From DATKSS01 sp049582065 (GTDB lineage: Bacteria; Chloroflexota; Dormibacteria; Dormibacterales; Dormibacteraceae): a DNA stretch of 39,499 nucleotides. Every line of letters starts with the position of its first letter. Position 1 is the stretch's first letter. The notes under the pieces are model-generated. The model made no database searches, had not been told where the DNA came from, and saw only the letters and a list, made by a program, of their open reading frames with translations. Shown here one piece after another: positions 1-8,614 of the stretch. The stretch covers positions 1 to 39,499 of the forward strand of contig JBAUTF010000333.1 in assembly GCA_049582065.1 (NCBI GenBank). The letters are read 5' to 3'. The position numbers and the translations under genes are program-made.

Positions 1-953
1 CACCGGGGGAAGCCGCGGCGGCCCGCGATGACGCGGCTGGCGCGGACTGGCCCGCCTACGTGCGTGCGCTGTTTGCCGACTCGGGAACCGCGGGGATGCT
101 CATGGACGCCGGGTGGCAGGGCGGTCAGCCTGGCGGTTCTGCAGCGTACGCGGATCTGTCGGGTGTTCCCGTATGGGACCTGGCACGCCTCGAGCCCGTC
201 ATTGACGCGTTGTTGGCCGAGGGGCGCGGCGCGCGCGAGGTTGTGGACGATGTCGACGCCTTCATGGACAGCCAGGTGCGCGGCGGTGCGGTGGGGTTCA
301 AGACGGTGCTCGCGTATCGCACCGGGCTGGCGGTGGACCCGTCTGCATCACTTGCGCAGGCGGAGCGCGGGCTGGCCGCCGACCGTGCGGCTGGAGTACC
401 CGTGCGACGCTGCGGGAAAGCGTTGCGCGACCTCCTCTTCCGCCACGTGCTCGGACGCTGCGCAGAACTGAACCGGCCATTGCAGGTGCACACCGGGTTC
501 GGTGATTCGGAGATCCGCCTCGCCGACTCGGACCCGCTGCTGCTCGAGGAGGTGCTGCGCACCGCTGAGGGGTCAAGCGCGGACGTTGTGCTCATCCATG
601 CGTCGTATCCGTGGCACGAGCAGGCGGGATACCTGGCCAGCGTCCGTCCGCACGTGTGGACGGAGTTCTCGCTGTGCAACCTCTTCAGCCCGGCGACCAC
701 CGCAGACCGTCTATTGCGCCTCCTTGACGTGGCTCCGGCCGGGAGGATCACGGTCGGAAGCGACGGTCATGGTTTGCCCGAGAGCCACTGGTTCGGGTCG
801 GTGGTGCTCCGTGACGCGTGGGAGACCGTGCGCGAGACGCTCGGCGAGACGGTGAGTGCGGAGTGGAAGGACGACACCGCCGCTGGCATCTTCGAGGACA
901 ACGCTCGGCAGCTGTACCGCCTGGCTGACGTCTCGGCGCGCACCTTGCGATAA
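1..953 (+). CDS. FluG-type amidohydrolase, 5' end outside window
   Basis: The reading frame is open from the first bases, so the N-terminus lies upstream. The visible 316 residues look like the amidohydrolase-2 (TIM-barrel metal hydrolase) family, especially the domain at the N-terminus of FluG and of glutamine-synthetase-linked hydrolases. Seen directly: a GFKTVLAYRTGL segment, a strand-end His in QVHTGFGD, another in LIHASYPWHEQAGYL, and a C-terminal Asp in VGSDGHGLPESHW, in the order expected for metal ligands. Family members are thought to hydrolyse amide or gamma-glutamyl bonds, often beside a glutamine-synthetase-like ligase, which might lie upstream. It is convergent with the catabolic operon that ends at 1195. 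Confident about the superfamily, not the substrate. Confidence 0.8.
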   Translation, partial: PGEAAAARDDAAGADWPAYVRALFADSGTAGMLMDAGWQGGQPGGSAAYADLSGVPVWDLARLEPVIDALLAEGRGAREVVDDVDAFMDSQVRGGAVGFKTVLAYRTGLAVDPSASLAQAERGLAADRAAGVPVRRCGKALRDLLFRHVLGRCAELNRPLQVHTGFGDSEIRLADSDPLLLEEVLRTAEGSSADVVLIHASYPWHEQAGYLASVRPHVWTEFSLCNLFSPATTADRLLRLLDVAPAGRITVGSDGHGLPESHWFGSVVLRDAWETVRETLGETVSAEWKDDTAAGIFEDNARQLYRLADVSARTLR

Positions 954-1194
954 CACGCGAGTGCTGTCCTTTCGCACTGCCTGCGAACGCGTGGTGGAAC
1001 CTGCTCGTCGTCGCGCCTGACCCGCCACAAGTACGCGCGTCGGCGTCATGCGGCTGAAGCGCCCGAGGCTCACCTCGCGGGTGCTAGAGCGACTGGGCTG
1101 GTAAGACCGGACAAGAATTGACGTCATGGCTCGGCGCAATGGTGTGTAACTGCGCCGGGAGAGTTCAGCTACTCGTCGCTGGCGGTCATCGCCC

Positions 1195-1698
1195 TCATGC
1201 TTTTCGACGCCGGGCGACGTGGTCGCGGAGGAAGGTGAACACGCGGATATGCTTAGCGGTGTCGTACTCCATGAGTTCGACGAGAAGGTCCCAGAGGCTC
1301 GTGTCACGGAACGGTCGCAACTCCTTGCGCAGAGCGTGCAACTGCTTCTTGTCGGCCCGTTCGGCGGCAAGGAACCGGGCCGTTACCTCCTCGAGGGCCG
1401 GCGGCGGCTGCCCGGAGACCATCTCGGGAACCGCTTCGCTGTCGTGTGTCCAGCCGAACCCGTTGCCGAGGGCGGTGGTCATTTCGTGGAAGAGGCGGTG
1501 ATGGCGCTCCTCGTCCTCGACCACCATGCGTATCAGGTACCGCGCGGCTGCGGGGGTGTCGGGCGCCTCGGCCAACTCCCGGTAGCCGGCGAGGAGATCG
1601 GCCTCCGAGGACACGTGCTCGGTGAGGTGACCGTACAGCTTCACCTCGATGGTGGTCATCCAAGGCGGTGGCGACGTGGGTGACTCCGTCGGTCTCAT
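1195..1698 (-). CDS. ferritin-like / rubrerythrin-like four-helix protein
   Basis: This 167-residue, all-helical protein has the pattern of the ferritin-like superfamily. Putative carboxylate and His ligands are E32 in the first helix, the pair E63/E64 with H66/H67 in a VEDEERHH motif of the second helix, E113 in the third, and E144 with H150 in the fourth. The last helix lacks a clean ExxH (it reads EYDTAKH), so a complete diiron site is uncertain. The ATG at 1698 follows GGGAGA four bases upstream and is preferred over the ATG at 1659. It is the last gene of the minus-strand catabolic operon, 160 bases after the second aldehyde dehydrogenase. Because the operon also encodes a diiron oxidase and a rubredoxin, a role in iron supply or peroxide protection is plausible but inferred. 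Confidence 0.65.
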   Translation of the reverse strand: MRPTESPTSPPPWMTTIEVKLYGHLTEHVSSEADLLAGYRELAEAPDTPAAARYLIRMVVEDEERHHRLFHEMTTALGNGFGWTHDSEAVPEMVSGQPPPALEEVTARFLAAERADKKQLHALRKELRPFRDTSLWDLLVELMEYDTAKHIRVFTFLRDHVARRRKA

Positions 1699-1860
1699 GC
1701 TGTCTCCCGTACACGAACTCGGCGTCGTCGCGCTTGCGCGGACGGCGCTTGAACAGACGACGTCTTGACCCGTCGGACCGTGCCCGGGTTGCGCCGGACT
1801 GCCGAAGGTCCGCAGCCATCTTCCACTGTCGAAATCGACCCGTTCATTCGGCTCCGCCGA

Positions 1861-3330
1861 TCACTGGAGATTGATCCAGATGGTCTTGGTCTCGGTGTAA
1901 TTAGCCAGTGCGGCCTCGCCGAGATCTCGGCCAATTCCGGAGTCGCCCCCAGCGCCGCCCCACGGCAGACGGGTGTCGGTGTGGCCGTAGGTGTTGACCC
2001 ACACCGTTCCGGCTCGCAGACGATGTGCCACCCGGTGGACGCGGGTCACATCCCTACTCCACACCGCCGCCGCAAGGCTGTAGGCCGTGCCGTTGGCGAT
2101 GGCGATGGCCTCGTCCTCGTCGGCAAAGCCGATGACCGACGCCACCGGACCGAAGATCTCCTCCTGCGCGATGCGCATATCGCCGCGGACATCTGTGAAC
2201 ACGGTCGGCTCGATGAAGTAGCCAGCACGCTCGACTCGGGCTCCGCCGGTGACCAGCCTGGCGCCCTCTTCAGTGCCGGTCGCGATGTAGCCGGTGACTC
2301 GGCCCAGCTGCTTTGCCGAGATGATCGGGCCCATCCGAGTGCTCGGATCCATGGGGTCCCCAACGCGGAGCGCCCGGGCTGAGTCGGCAAGGCGACCGAC
2401 GAACTCTTCGCGTACGGGCTCGTGCACGAGGATGCGCGACCCTGCCGAGCACACCTGGCCGGCGTTGAAGAACACCCCGGAGGCTGACGCCGCCACTGCC
2501 GCAGGCAGGTTCGCATCAGCGAACACGATATTCGCCGATTTGCCACCGAGCTCCAGGCCGACACGGGTCACGTTCTCCGCCGCCGCACGCATGATCGATT
2601 TGCCCACTGCTGGCGATCCCGTGAAGGAGATCTTGTCGACGCGCGGATCCGAGACCAGCGAGCTCCCGACATCATTGCCTAGTCCTGGAAGAATGTTGAG
2701 CACGCCGGCCGGGAAGCCGGCCTCGAGCGCTAGCTCGCCGAGCCGTAACGCGGTCAGAGGGGTGAGCTCCGAGGGTTTGAGAACCACGACGCAGCCGCTC
2801 GCGAGCGCGGGAGCGATCTTCCACACGGCGTTCATGAGCGGGAAGTTCCAGGGGACGATGCCAACGACCACCCCTACTGCCTCCCTCCGCACGTAGGTGA
2901 GCGCGTCCGGTCGAGCCGGCACCACATCGCCGGTGATCTTGTCGGCCCAGCCGGCGTAGTACTCGAGGCAGTCCACGACGGCCGGAAGATCCTGTCGCGC
3001 GGTGGCGCGCAGGGGCTTGCCTCCATCCAGGGACTCCAGCGCGACGAGGTCGTCGCGATTAGCGTCGACGAGGCGCGCCAAGCCGGCGAGCAGCCGTCCA
3101 CGATCGGCCGCCCTCATCGTCGACCAGGGGCCAGCATCGAACGCGGTCCGTGCGGCGGACACCGCCCGCCGTGCGTCGGCCGCGCCGGCACACGCAAAGC
3201 GCGTTATCTCCTCGCCGGTGGCCGGGTTCTCTGTCGCGTGCGTCGCGCCTGACTCGGCATCGACCCACTCACCGCCGATGAGTAGCTGGCACTGCGGAAG
3301 CTGGACAGAGTGTGGCGCGGTTGCGGTCAT
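1861..3330 (-). CDS. NAD(P)-dependent aldehyde dehydrogenase
   Basis: Full-length (489 residues) aldehyde dehydrogenase. The catalytic set is complete: N162 in PWNFP, K185 in VLKPSE for cofactor binding, general base E260 in LELGGKSAN and nucleophile C294 in FNAGQVCSAGSR. These enzymes oxidise an aldehyde to the acid with NAD(P)+. The start overlaps the stop of the upstream frc-like gene by one base (TGATG), so translation is probably coupled. Sitting after the CoA-transferase and the ThDP lyase, its likely substrate is the aldehyde released by the lyase, which is inference. The sequence resembles betaine-aldehyde or other broad ALDHs and does not fix the substrate. Confidence 0.93.
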   Translation of the reverse strand: MTATAPHSVQLPQCQLLIGGEWVDAESGATHATENPATGEEITRFACAGAADARRAVSAARTAFDAGPWSTMRAADRGRLLAGLARLVDANRDDLVALESLDGGKPLRATARQDLPAVVDCLEYYAGWADKITGDVVPARPDALTYVRREAVGVVVGIVPWNFPLMNAVWKIAPALASGCVVVLKPSELTPLTALRLGELALEAGFPAGVLNILPGLGNDVGSSLVSDPRVDKISFTGSPAVGKSIMRAAAENVTRVGLELGGKSANIVFADANLPAAVAASASGVFFNAGQVCSAGSRILVHEPVREEFVGRLADSARALRVGDPMDPSTRMGPIISAKQLGRVTGYIATGTEEGARLVTGGARVERAGYFIEPTVFTDVRGDMRIAQEEIFGPVASVIGFADEDEAIAIANGTAYSLAAAVWSRDVTRVHRVAHRLRAGTVWVNTYGHTDTRLPWGGAGGDSGIGRDLGEAALANYTETKTIWINLQ

Positions 3331-4559
3331 CAGATAACCCCTGCCGAGTGCAACTCCGCAAGCTGTGCAGTGGTGTAGCCCAACTCGCGGTAGATCTCGG
3401 CGTTGTGCTCACCCAGGAGCGGGGAGCGCTGAACCTCCACGGGCGAATCTGACATCCGCAGCGGACAACCCACCGTCTTGAAGGGCCCGCGCTCCGGGTG
3501 GTCGACCGTGACGACGGCACCGAGCTCCGCCAGGGTCTCGTCCTCGAGAAGCTCACGGGTGCTCAGGATCGGACCGCACGGCACGTTGAGTGCGTTGAGT
3601 TGGTCAAGCACCTCCCATTTGCTGTACTGAACCGACCAGGCCTCGATGAGCGCGAACATCCGGTCGAGCTTGGTGAGTCTCGCCGCGGGCGTGCTCCATT
3701 CGGGGTCCTCGGCCAGCTCCGGCCGGCCGATCAGCGTCGCCAGCGGGGCCCAGATGGGCGGCTGGACGATGACGTAGACGTAGTCGTTCGCGCCCCCGGG
3801 ACTGCAGCGCACCGTCCAACCTGGCTGGCCACCACCCGAGGCGTTGCCCGACCGCGGGACTTCATCCCCGAAGCTTTGGTTTGGATATTCGCTGAGTGGC
3901 CCGTGGGCGAGGCGCTGCTGATCGCGAAGTTTGACGCGGCACAGGTTGAGCACCGCTTCCTGCATGGCCACCTCGACGCGCTGGCCGCGCCCGGTGGTAA
4001 CCCGCTGGAATAGCGCGGCGATGAGCGCCGCGACGAGGTGCATGCCGGTGCCGCTGTCGCCGATCTGGGCCCCCGTGGTCAACGGGATGCCGTCTTCGAA
4101 CCCTGTAGTGCTCATCGCGCCCCCCATCGCCTGAGCGATCGACTCGTACGCTTTGAAGTCGGCGTATCGGCCGGGGCCGAAACCCTTGATCGAGCCGTAG
4201 ATGAGACGCGGGTTGATTTCCTGGAGACGCTCCCACGTGAAACCGAGACGATCCATGACACCCGGCCCAAAATTCTCAACGAGGACATCGGAGCGCAGCG
4301 CCAGTTCGGCGAAGATGCGCTTGCCTTCGTCCGACTTCATGTTGAGGGTGACGCTGCGCTTGTTGCAGTTGAGCATCGTGAAGTACAGGCTGTCGACGTC
4401 CGGGATGTCGCGGAGCTGGCCGCGGGTAACATCCCCACGGCCCGGAGCCTCCACCTTGATCACATCGGCGCCCAGCCAGGCGAGCATCTGCGTCGATGAC
4501 GGCCCGGACTGCACGTGCGTCATATCGAGAACCTTCACACCATCGAGTGCCTGTGGCAT
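3330..4559 (-). CDS. frc: formyl-CoA:oxalate CoA-transferase-like (class III)
   Basis: A 409-residue class III (CaiB/BaiF) CoA-transferase very close to formyl-CoA:oxalate CoA-transferase as I remember E. coli YfdW and Oxalobacter Frc. Seen directly: VQSGPS with Q17, DVTRGQLRDIPD with Q48 (the YfdW-type residue where Oxalobacter has Trp), catalytic D168 in IGDSGTGMHL, the LCRVKLRDQQRL segment and the glycine-rich SGGGQPGW loop at 241-248. Frc moves CoA from formyl-CoA to oxalate or another acid, releasing formate. The ATG at 4559 is preceded by GGGGGA. It follows the ThDP enzyme by 16 bases and overlaps the next ALDH gene. The acceptor acid in this pathway could be oxalate or a 2-hydroxy acid; the sequence does not decide. 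Confidence 0.85.
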   Translation of the reverse strand: MPQALDGVKVLDMTHVQSGPSSTQMLAWLGADVIKVEAPGRGDVTRGQLRDIPDVDSLYFTMLNCNKRSVTLNMKSDEGKRIFAELALRSDVLVENFGPGVMDRLGFTWERLQEINPRLIYGSIKGFGPGRYADFKAYESIAQAMGGAMSTTGFEDGIPLTTGAQIGDSGTGMHLVAALIAALFQRVTTGRGQRVEVAMQEAVLNLCRVKLRDQQRLAHGPLSEYPNQSFGDEVPRSGNASGGGQPGWTVRCSPGGANDYVYVIVQPPIWAPLATLIGRPELAEDPEWSTPAARLTKLDRMFALIEAWSVQYSKWEVLDQLNALNVPCGPILSTRELLEDETLAELGAVVTVDHPERGPFKTVGCPLRMSDSPVEVQRSPLLGEHNAEIYRELGYTTAQLAELHSAGVI

Positions 4560-4575
4560 ATCTGTCCCCCGCTCG

Positions 4576-6297
4576 CTACTTGTACATGGTCTGGTTCATC
4601 GTGCCCGGCGCGTACGCCTCCGGGTCGACCCAGACGTTGATGAGCGAGGGCAGCCCCGACTCGCGTGCCCGTCGCAATGCGGGACCGATGTCTTTGGGAT
4701 CTCGCACCTCCTCACCATAGCCGCCGAGCATCTTGGCGAACTGGTCGTACGGGACGTTGCCCAGCGTGTTGCCAATCCGGCCGCGAGCCTCCCCGTACTT
4801 CCGGATCTGGCCATAGCGGATCTGGTTCATCGACGAGTTGTTGCCGACGATACCGACAAAGGGGAGGTTGAAGCGCACCATCGTCTCGAAGTCCCATCCC
4901 GTGAGGCTGAAGGCTCCATCGCCAAAGAGAACCACAACCTCCTCGTCGGGGCGCGCATATTTCGCGGCCATTGCGAACGGCACCCCCACGCCAAGTGTCC
5001 CAAGCGGCCCGGGGTCCATCCAGTGCCCCGGCGACTTCGGCTGGACGACGCCGCCAGAGAAGGTGACGACATCGCCGCCGTCGCCGATGTAGACAGAGTC
5101 TGCGGTCAGAAACTCGTTGATCTCGTGCGAGAGGCGCAGCGGATGGATCGGCATCGCGTCAGAGAGCTGCCGAGGTAGCCGTTTCTGGTAGCTGGCTTCC
5201 TCGAGCCCACGGAGCTCGTCAAACCAGGCGGTGCGCGACGGTCCCGCCCCAGGGCGTCCAGAGGCAGCCGCGGTCACTGCGGACAGGATGACTCCAACGT
5301 CTCCGACGAGCCCGAGGTCGACGTCGCGGTTCTTCCCCACGGTGCGGTAGTCCATGTCGATCTGGACGACCGTGGCACGCGGCCCGAGGCGGCGTCCATA
5401 GCCCATGCGGAAGTCGAACGGCGTCCCGACGATGATGATGAGGTCGGCGTTGTCAAATGCGTGGCGACGCGTCAGCTGGAAATGATTTCGATCGCCCGGG
5501 GGAAGGGTGCCCCGGGCCGCGCCGTTCATGAACGCGGGGATGTTGAGGCGGTGGCTGAACGCGATCGCCGCATCAGTCGCCCGGCATGTCCACACCTGCT
5601 GGCCGAAGAGCACGCACGGCTTCTCAGCCCGTCCGATAAGAGCAGCGAGGGACTCAATCGCCAGGGGATCGCCCAAGCTGCGGGTTGAGGCGCGGTAGTG
5701 TCCCTGCGCCGGCATCGTCACTGTTTCCACGGCCACCCGGGCGTCAAGGATGTCGCGCGGTATCTCGAGGAACGAGGGGCCGGGCGCGCCGTTGAAACAT
5801 TCCCGGAAAGCCATCGCGGTCATGTCTGCGATGCGCGTCGCGTGCGGCACCGTGGCCGCGAACTTGGTGATCGGGGTCATGATCTCGACGTGTGGCAGGT
5901 CCTGCAGCGACCCCATCTTGTGCTGACTCAGCGCTCCCTGCCCGCCAATGAGCAGCATTGGGCTCTCGGCGCGGAAGGCATTCGCCACCCCGGTCACAGC
6001 GTCTGTCGTGCCGGGGCCGGCCGTCACCACCGCACAGCCAGCGACGCCAGTCATCCTCGCGTAGCCGTCGGCGGCATGGGCGGCGACCTGCTCGTGGCGA
6101 ACATCCACGATCGCGATGCCCTCGTCGGCGCAGCCGTCGTAGATGTCGATGATGTGTCCGCCACAGAGGGTGAAGATCACCTCGACGCCCTCGGCTCTGA
6201 GAGCCCTGGCCACCAAATGGCCGCCGGAGATCAGCTCAGGTTCGGGCGCGGTGCCAGCGCTCGCGTCGGTCACCTCTGGGTGGGCGGACTGGACCAT
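4576..6297 (-). CDS. ThDP-dependent 2-hydroxyacyl-CoA lyase / oxalyl-CoA decarboxylase-type enzyme
   Basis: A 573-residue three-domain thiamine-diphosphate enzyme of the acetolactate-synthase superfamily. The PYR domain has the catalytic Glu (E69 in VRHEQVAAHAADGYAR); the PP domain has the ThDP/Mg motif GDGAFSLTGWDFE at 459-471 ending in NN at 486-487. It ends with the tail GTMNQTMYK. It does not carry the oxalyl-CoA decarboxylase signatures I know (YGVVGIP, EGDSAFGFSG). The Frc-like gene next door suggests a CoA-thioester substrate. Two readings fit: a divergent oxalyl-CoA decarboxylase, or a 2-hydroxyacyl-CoA lyase giving formyl-CoA plus an aldehyde or ketone, as in the actinobacterial 2-hydroxyisobutyrate pathway. 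The ATG at 6297 has AGGAGA seven bases upstream and overlaps the ETF stop by one base (TGATG). True acetolactate synthase is unlikely, as no small subunit or ilv gene is present. Confidence 0.8.
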   Translation of the reverse strand: MVQSAHPEVTDASAGTAPEPELISGGHLVARALRAEGVEVIFTLCGGHIIDIYDGCADEGIAIVDVRHEQVAAHAADGYARMTGVAGCAVVTAGPGTTDAVTGVANAFRAESPMLLIGGQGALSQHKMGSLQDLPHVEIMTPITKFAATVPHATRIADMTAMAFRECFNGAPGPSFLEIPRDILDARVAVETVTMPAQGHYRASTRSLGDPLAIESLAALIGRAEKPCVLFGQQVWTCRATDAAIAFSHRLNIPAFMNGAARGTLPPGDRNHFQLTRRHAFDNADLIIIVGTPFDFRMGYGRRLGPRATVVQIDMDYRTVGKNRDVDLGLVGDVGVILSAVTAAASGRPGAGPSRTAWFDELRGLEEASYQKRLPRQLSDAMPIHPLRLSHEINEFLTADSVYIGDGGDVVTFSGGVVQPKSPGHWMDPGPLGTLGVGVPFAMAAKYARPDEEVVVLFGDGAFSLTGWDFETMVRFNLPFVGIVGNNSSMNQIRYGQIRKYGEARGRIGNTLGNVPYDQFAKMLGGYGEEVRDPKDIGPALRRARESGLPSLINVWVDPEAYAPGTMNQTMYK

Positions 6298-8147
6298 CAA
6301 GAAGTCTCCTCTGTTGCATATGCGGGAAGGGTGCTCACAATTTGGGGTTGCTCCTCGGAACATGCGTGTGCGAGGCGCTCTGCCAGCATGGGGAGGAGCG
6401 TTCGGACGTCACCTACGAGACCGTAGTCGCAGGCCTCGAAGATCGGTGCCTGCGGATCGCTGTTGATCGCGACCACTGTCACCGCACGGCGGACGCCCGT
6501 GAGGTGTTCGAACGCGCCACGCACTCCGGCGGCGACGTAGAGCTGTGGTGCGATGCTGTGGCCTGTCAGGCCAACCTGAAGGCGGCGCGGCAGCCAACCT
6601 GCTTCGCACACACGTCGCGTCGCTGCGACCGACGCCCCGGCCTGCTGCGCACAGCTCTCCAACATCGGGATGCCGGCCTCACCGAGACCCATCCCTGCGC
6701 AGAACACTGTTGACGCCCACGTTAAACCCGTCGCGCCGCCGTCCGCCGTGAACGAGGTCTCGACGACGCGCGGGTGCGGAAGCTGGAGACTGACGACCTC
6801 TACCGGGCACGTGTTGCCGCCGATCCAATCGGGAACGTCGAGCGCGCCACTGCGCACCGTGGCCGCCACCGGCACGGTGGATGATGCGATCGGCGCCAGC
6901 AAGGCGCCACCGAATGCCGGCTTCAGCGCCACGATGCGCCCGCGCTCGACCTCGAACCCGATAGCGTCGCCGGTGAGGCCCAGGTTCAGCTGAGCGCACA
7001 CCATGCCGGCGACCTCGCGTCCCCACGTCGTTGAGGGCAGCAGCACGGCCGCCGGGACGCGGTCGGCGATCAGAGCCCCCAGAGCGGCTGCGTGGACGGC
7101 GGGGTCGCCCCGCGATCCTCCGGCCGCGGGCACCGCGATAGCCGCGTCGGCGCCCCACGCTCCTGCCTGCGCCACGTCCTCGGTCGCGTCCGCGCTCAGG
7201 GCAACGGCGACCGCCTGGCCACCGAGCTGGTCGGCCAGCTCCGCGGCCGCACCAACGAGCTCCTGGCTGACCCTTCGCACACCATCGGCGCCCACTTCGA
7301 CCACAGCCCACACAGCTGCGCCGTTCATCCGGCGGCGCACTCGGCGGGAGCCGGCGGCGATACGAACTTGCGGCGGCGCCTGCGACAGCGCGATACAGAG
7401 CGAGGCGACCATCGCCGCCGCGTCCCCGTCGAGCATGATCCGGCGCCGGGTACTCGTGACCATACGCACCACGCCGACTGACGTTGGCGATCCGGCGGAC
7501 CCCACCTCTGCCGCGTCTAAGCCAAGCGAGGCGGCATTCCACACCTCTAAGGGAGCGACCCCAGCGCGCTCGCGATCTTCCCTCGACGGCCAACGCTCGC
7601 TACCCGCCGACTCCGCCACCGTGACCACTGCGGGCAGCGGGACTTCGACCGCCTGGCGGCCGTCGTCGGTTTCGCGCTCTGCGCGCACGAGGTTCGCGCT
7701 CACCTCCAGGCCGCGAACGGCGCTCACCACCGGCCAGCCGAGCAGCCCAGCGACCATGGCTCCCGTCTGGCCCGTTTCGGCGTCGATGGATTGGCGCCCG
7801 AGCACCACGAGCGTGGCCCCGAGGCGACGCACTGCTGCGGCGAGCACTCGTGCCGTGGCCAACGTGTCCGAGCCGGCGAGCACTGGATCACAGACCAGGA
7901 TGCCACGGTCTGCGCCCAGCCCCATGGCGTGTCGGACCACCGCCTCGGATTGCGGAGGTCCCATCGACACAGCGACGATCTCGACATCCGTGACCTGAGA
8001 AAGAGCGGCGACCGCAGTCATGGTGGCGATGTTGTCAAAGGGGTTCGATTGCAGCCGCACGCCTTCGCGCACCAGGCGGCCGGCAGCTTGGTCGAAAGAC
8101 AGGTCGATGAGCATGGGCACCTGCTTGACGCAGACAGCGGCGATCAT
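6297..8147 (-). CDS. fused electron-transfer flavoprotein (beta + alpha, one chain)
   Basis: A continuous 616-residue frame joins both ETF subunits. Residues 1-~240 are EtfB/FixA: CVKQVP at the start, NPFDNIA, VSMGPPQ, MGLGADRG, SDTLATA and LGRQSIDAETGQ. Residues ~275-616 are EtfA/FixB: an N-terminal alpha/beta domain, then the FAD domain with GLTGHSIAPQLY, INSDPQAPIFEACDYGLVGD and LLPML. ETFs are normally two separate proteins taking electrons from acyl-CoA or other flavin dehydrogenases to a quinone reductase. Its ATG at 8147 overlaps the Rid stop (ATGA). A likely client is the acyl-CoA dehydrogenase at 21067. Longer in-frame starts upstream lie inside the Rid gene and have no homology. Confidence 0.9.
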   Translation of the reverse strand: MIAAVCVKQVPMLIDLSFDQAAGRLVREGVRLQSNPFDNIATMTAVAALSQVTDVEIVAVSMGPPQSEAVVRHAMGLGADRGILVCDPVLAGSDTLATARVLAAAVRRLGATLVVLGRQSIDAETGQTGAMVAGLLGWPVVSAVRGLEVSANLVRAERETDDGRQAVEVPLPAVVTVAESAGSERWPSREDRERAGVAPLEVWNAASLGLDAAEVGSAGSPTSVGVVRMVTSTRRRIMLDGDAAAMVASLCIALSQAPPQVRIAAGSRRVRRRMNGAAVWAVVEVGADGVRRVSQELVGAAAELADQLGGQAVAVALSADATEDVAQAGAWGADAAIAVPAAGGSRGDPAVHAAALGALIADRVPAAVLLPSTTWGREVAGMVCAQLNLGLTGDAIGFEVERGRIVALKPAFGGALLAPIASSTVPVAATVRSGALDVPDWIGGNTCPVEVVSLQLPHPRVVETSFTADGGATGLTWASTVFCAGMGLGEAGIPMLESCAQQAGASVAATRRVCEAGWLPRRLQVGLTGHSIAPQLYVAAGVRGAFEHLTGVRRAVTVVAINSDPQAPIFEACDYGLVGDVRTLLPMLAERLAHACSEEQPQIVSTLPAYATEETS

Positions 8148-8614
8148 GTTGTCGCAGGGTAGCTGTACGTGGCGACGAGCTCGACCTCCACTGGCGATCC
8201 TCCGGGGAGGGAGAGAACGCCCACCGCGGTGCGCGCGCCACAGCCGCGGGCCTCCCCGAGCATCTGCACGAGCGCCTCTGAAGCGCCCTCCGCGACCGCG
8301 GAGAGCTCGATGAACTCCGCGGTGCAGCAAACGAACACGCGCAACTGCAGCACCGCCTCGATCTGTGCCAAGCCGCCGACCGCAGCGCTCACTGCCGCGA
8401 GGGCGTTACGGGCGCTCACTGCCGCAGCGTGGCGCGCCCGGGCCAGATCCACCTCGGCGCCGACGCGGCCGATGACCGTGAGCACACCGTCGGCCCGGGG
8501 AGTCATACCGGCGCTGTGGACCACGCCGTGCGCGGCCGTGGCCGAGAGGTAGCGTCCGGCAGGCCGGGGCGGCGGCGGCAGCGCGCTCTCGCTTTCCTCA
8601 GATTCCGAGCGCAC
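8144..8614 (-). CDS. Rid/YjgF/UK114 family protein
   Basis: A Rid-family protein of 156 residues from the GTG at 8614. The family core is visible: a strand with HGVVHSAG, a central helix (ARHAAAVSARNALAAV), then the active-site segment with R128 and E145 in GARTAVGVLSLPGG...VEVEL. RidA hydrolyses reactive enamines and imines to ketones; other Rid members act in specific catabolic pathways. A catalytic-type Arg is retained. The gene overlaps the preceding GGT-like gene by 17 bases and the ETF gene by four. A TTG at 8659 is the alternative start but has no ribosome-binding site. In this context it may process an imine made after amine oxidation, which is inference. Confidence 0.85.
   Translation of the reverse strand: MRSESEESESALPPPPRPAGRYLSATAAHGVVHSAGMTPRADGVLTVIGRVGAEVDLARARHAAAVSARNALAAVSAAVGGLAQIEAVLQLRVFVCCTAEFIELSAVAEGASEALVQMLGEARGCGARTAVGVLSLPGGSPVEVELVATYSYPATT

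Noticed and set aside
1219..1683. Plus-strand 154-residue frame opposite the ferritin-like gene
   Set aside because: The minus frame has ferritin-like motifs, a ribosome-binding site and operon context; the plus frame is its mirror.
4576..6297. Acetolactate synthase (ilvB) assignment
   Set aside because: Superfamily motifs fit, but there is no regulatory subunit, no ilv neighbour, and the Frc-like partner points to CoA-thioester chemistry.
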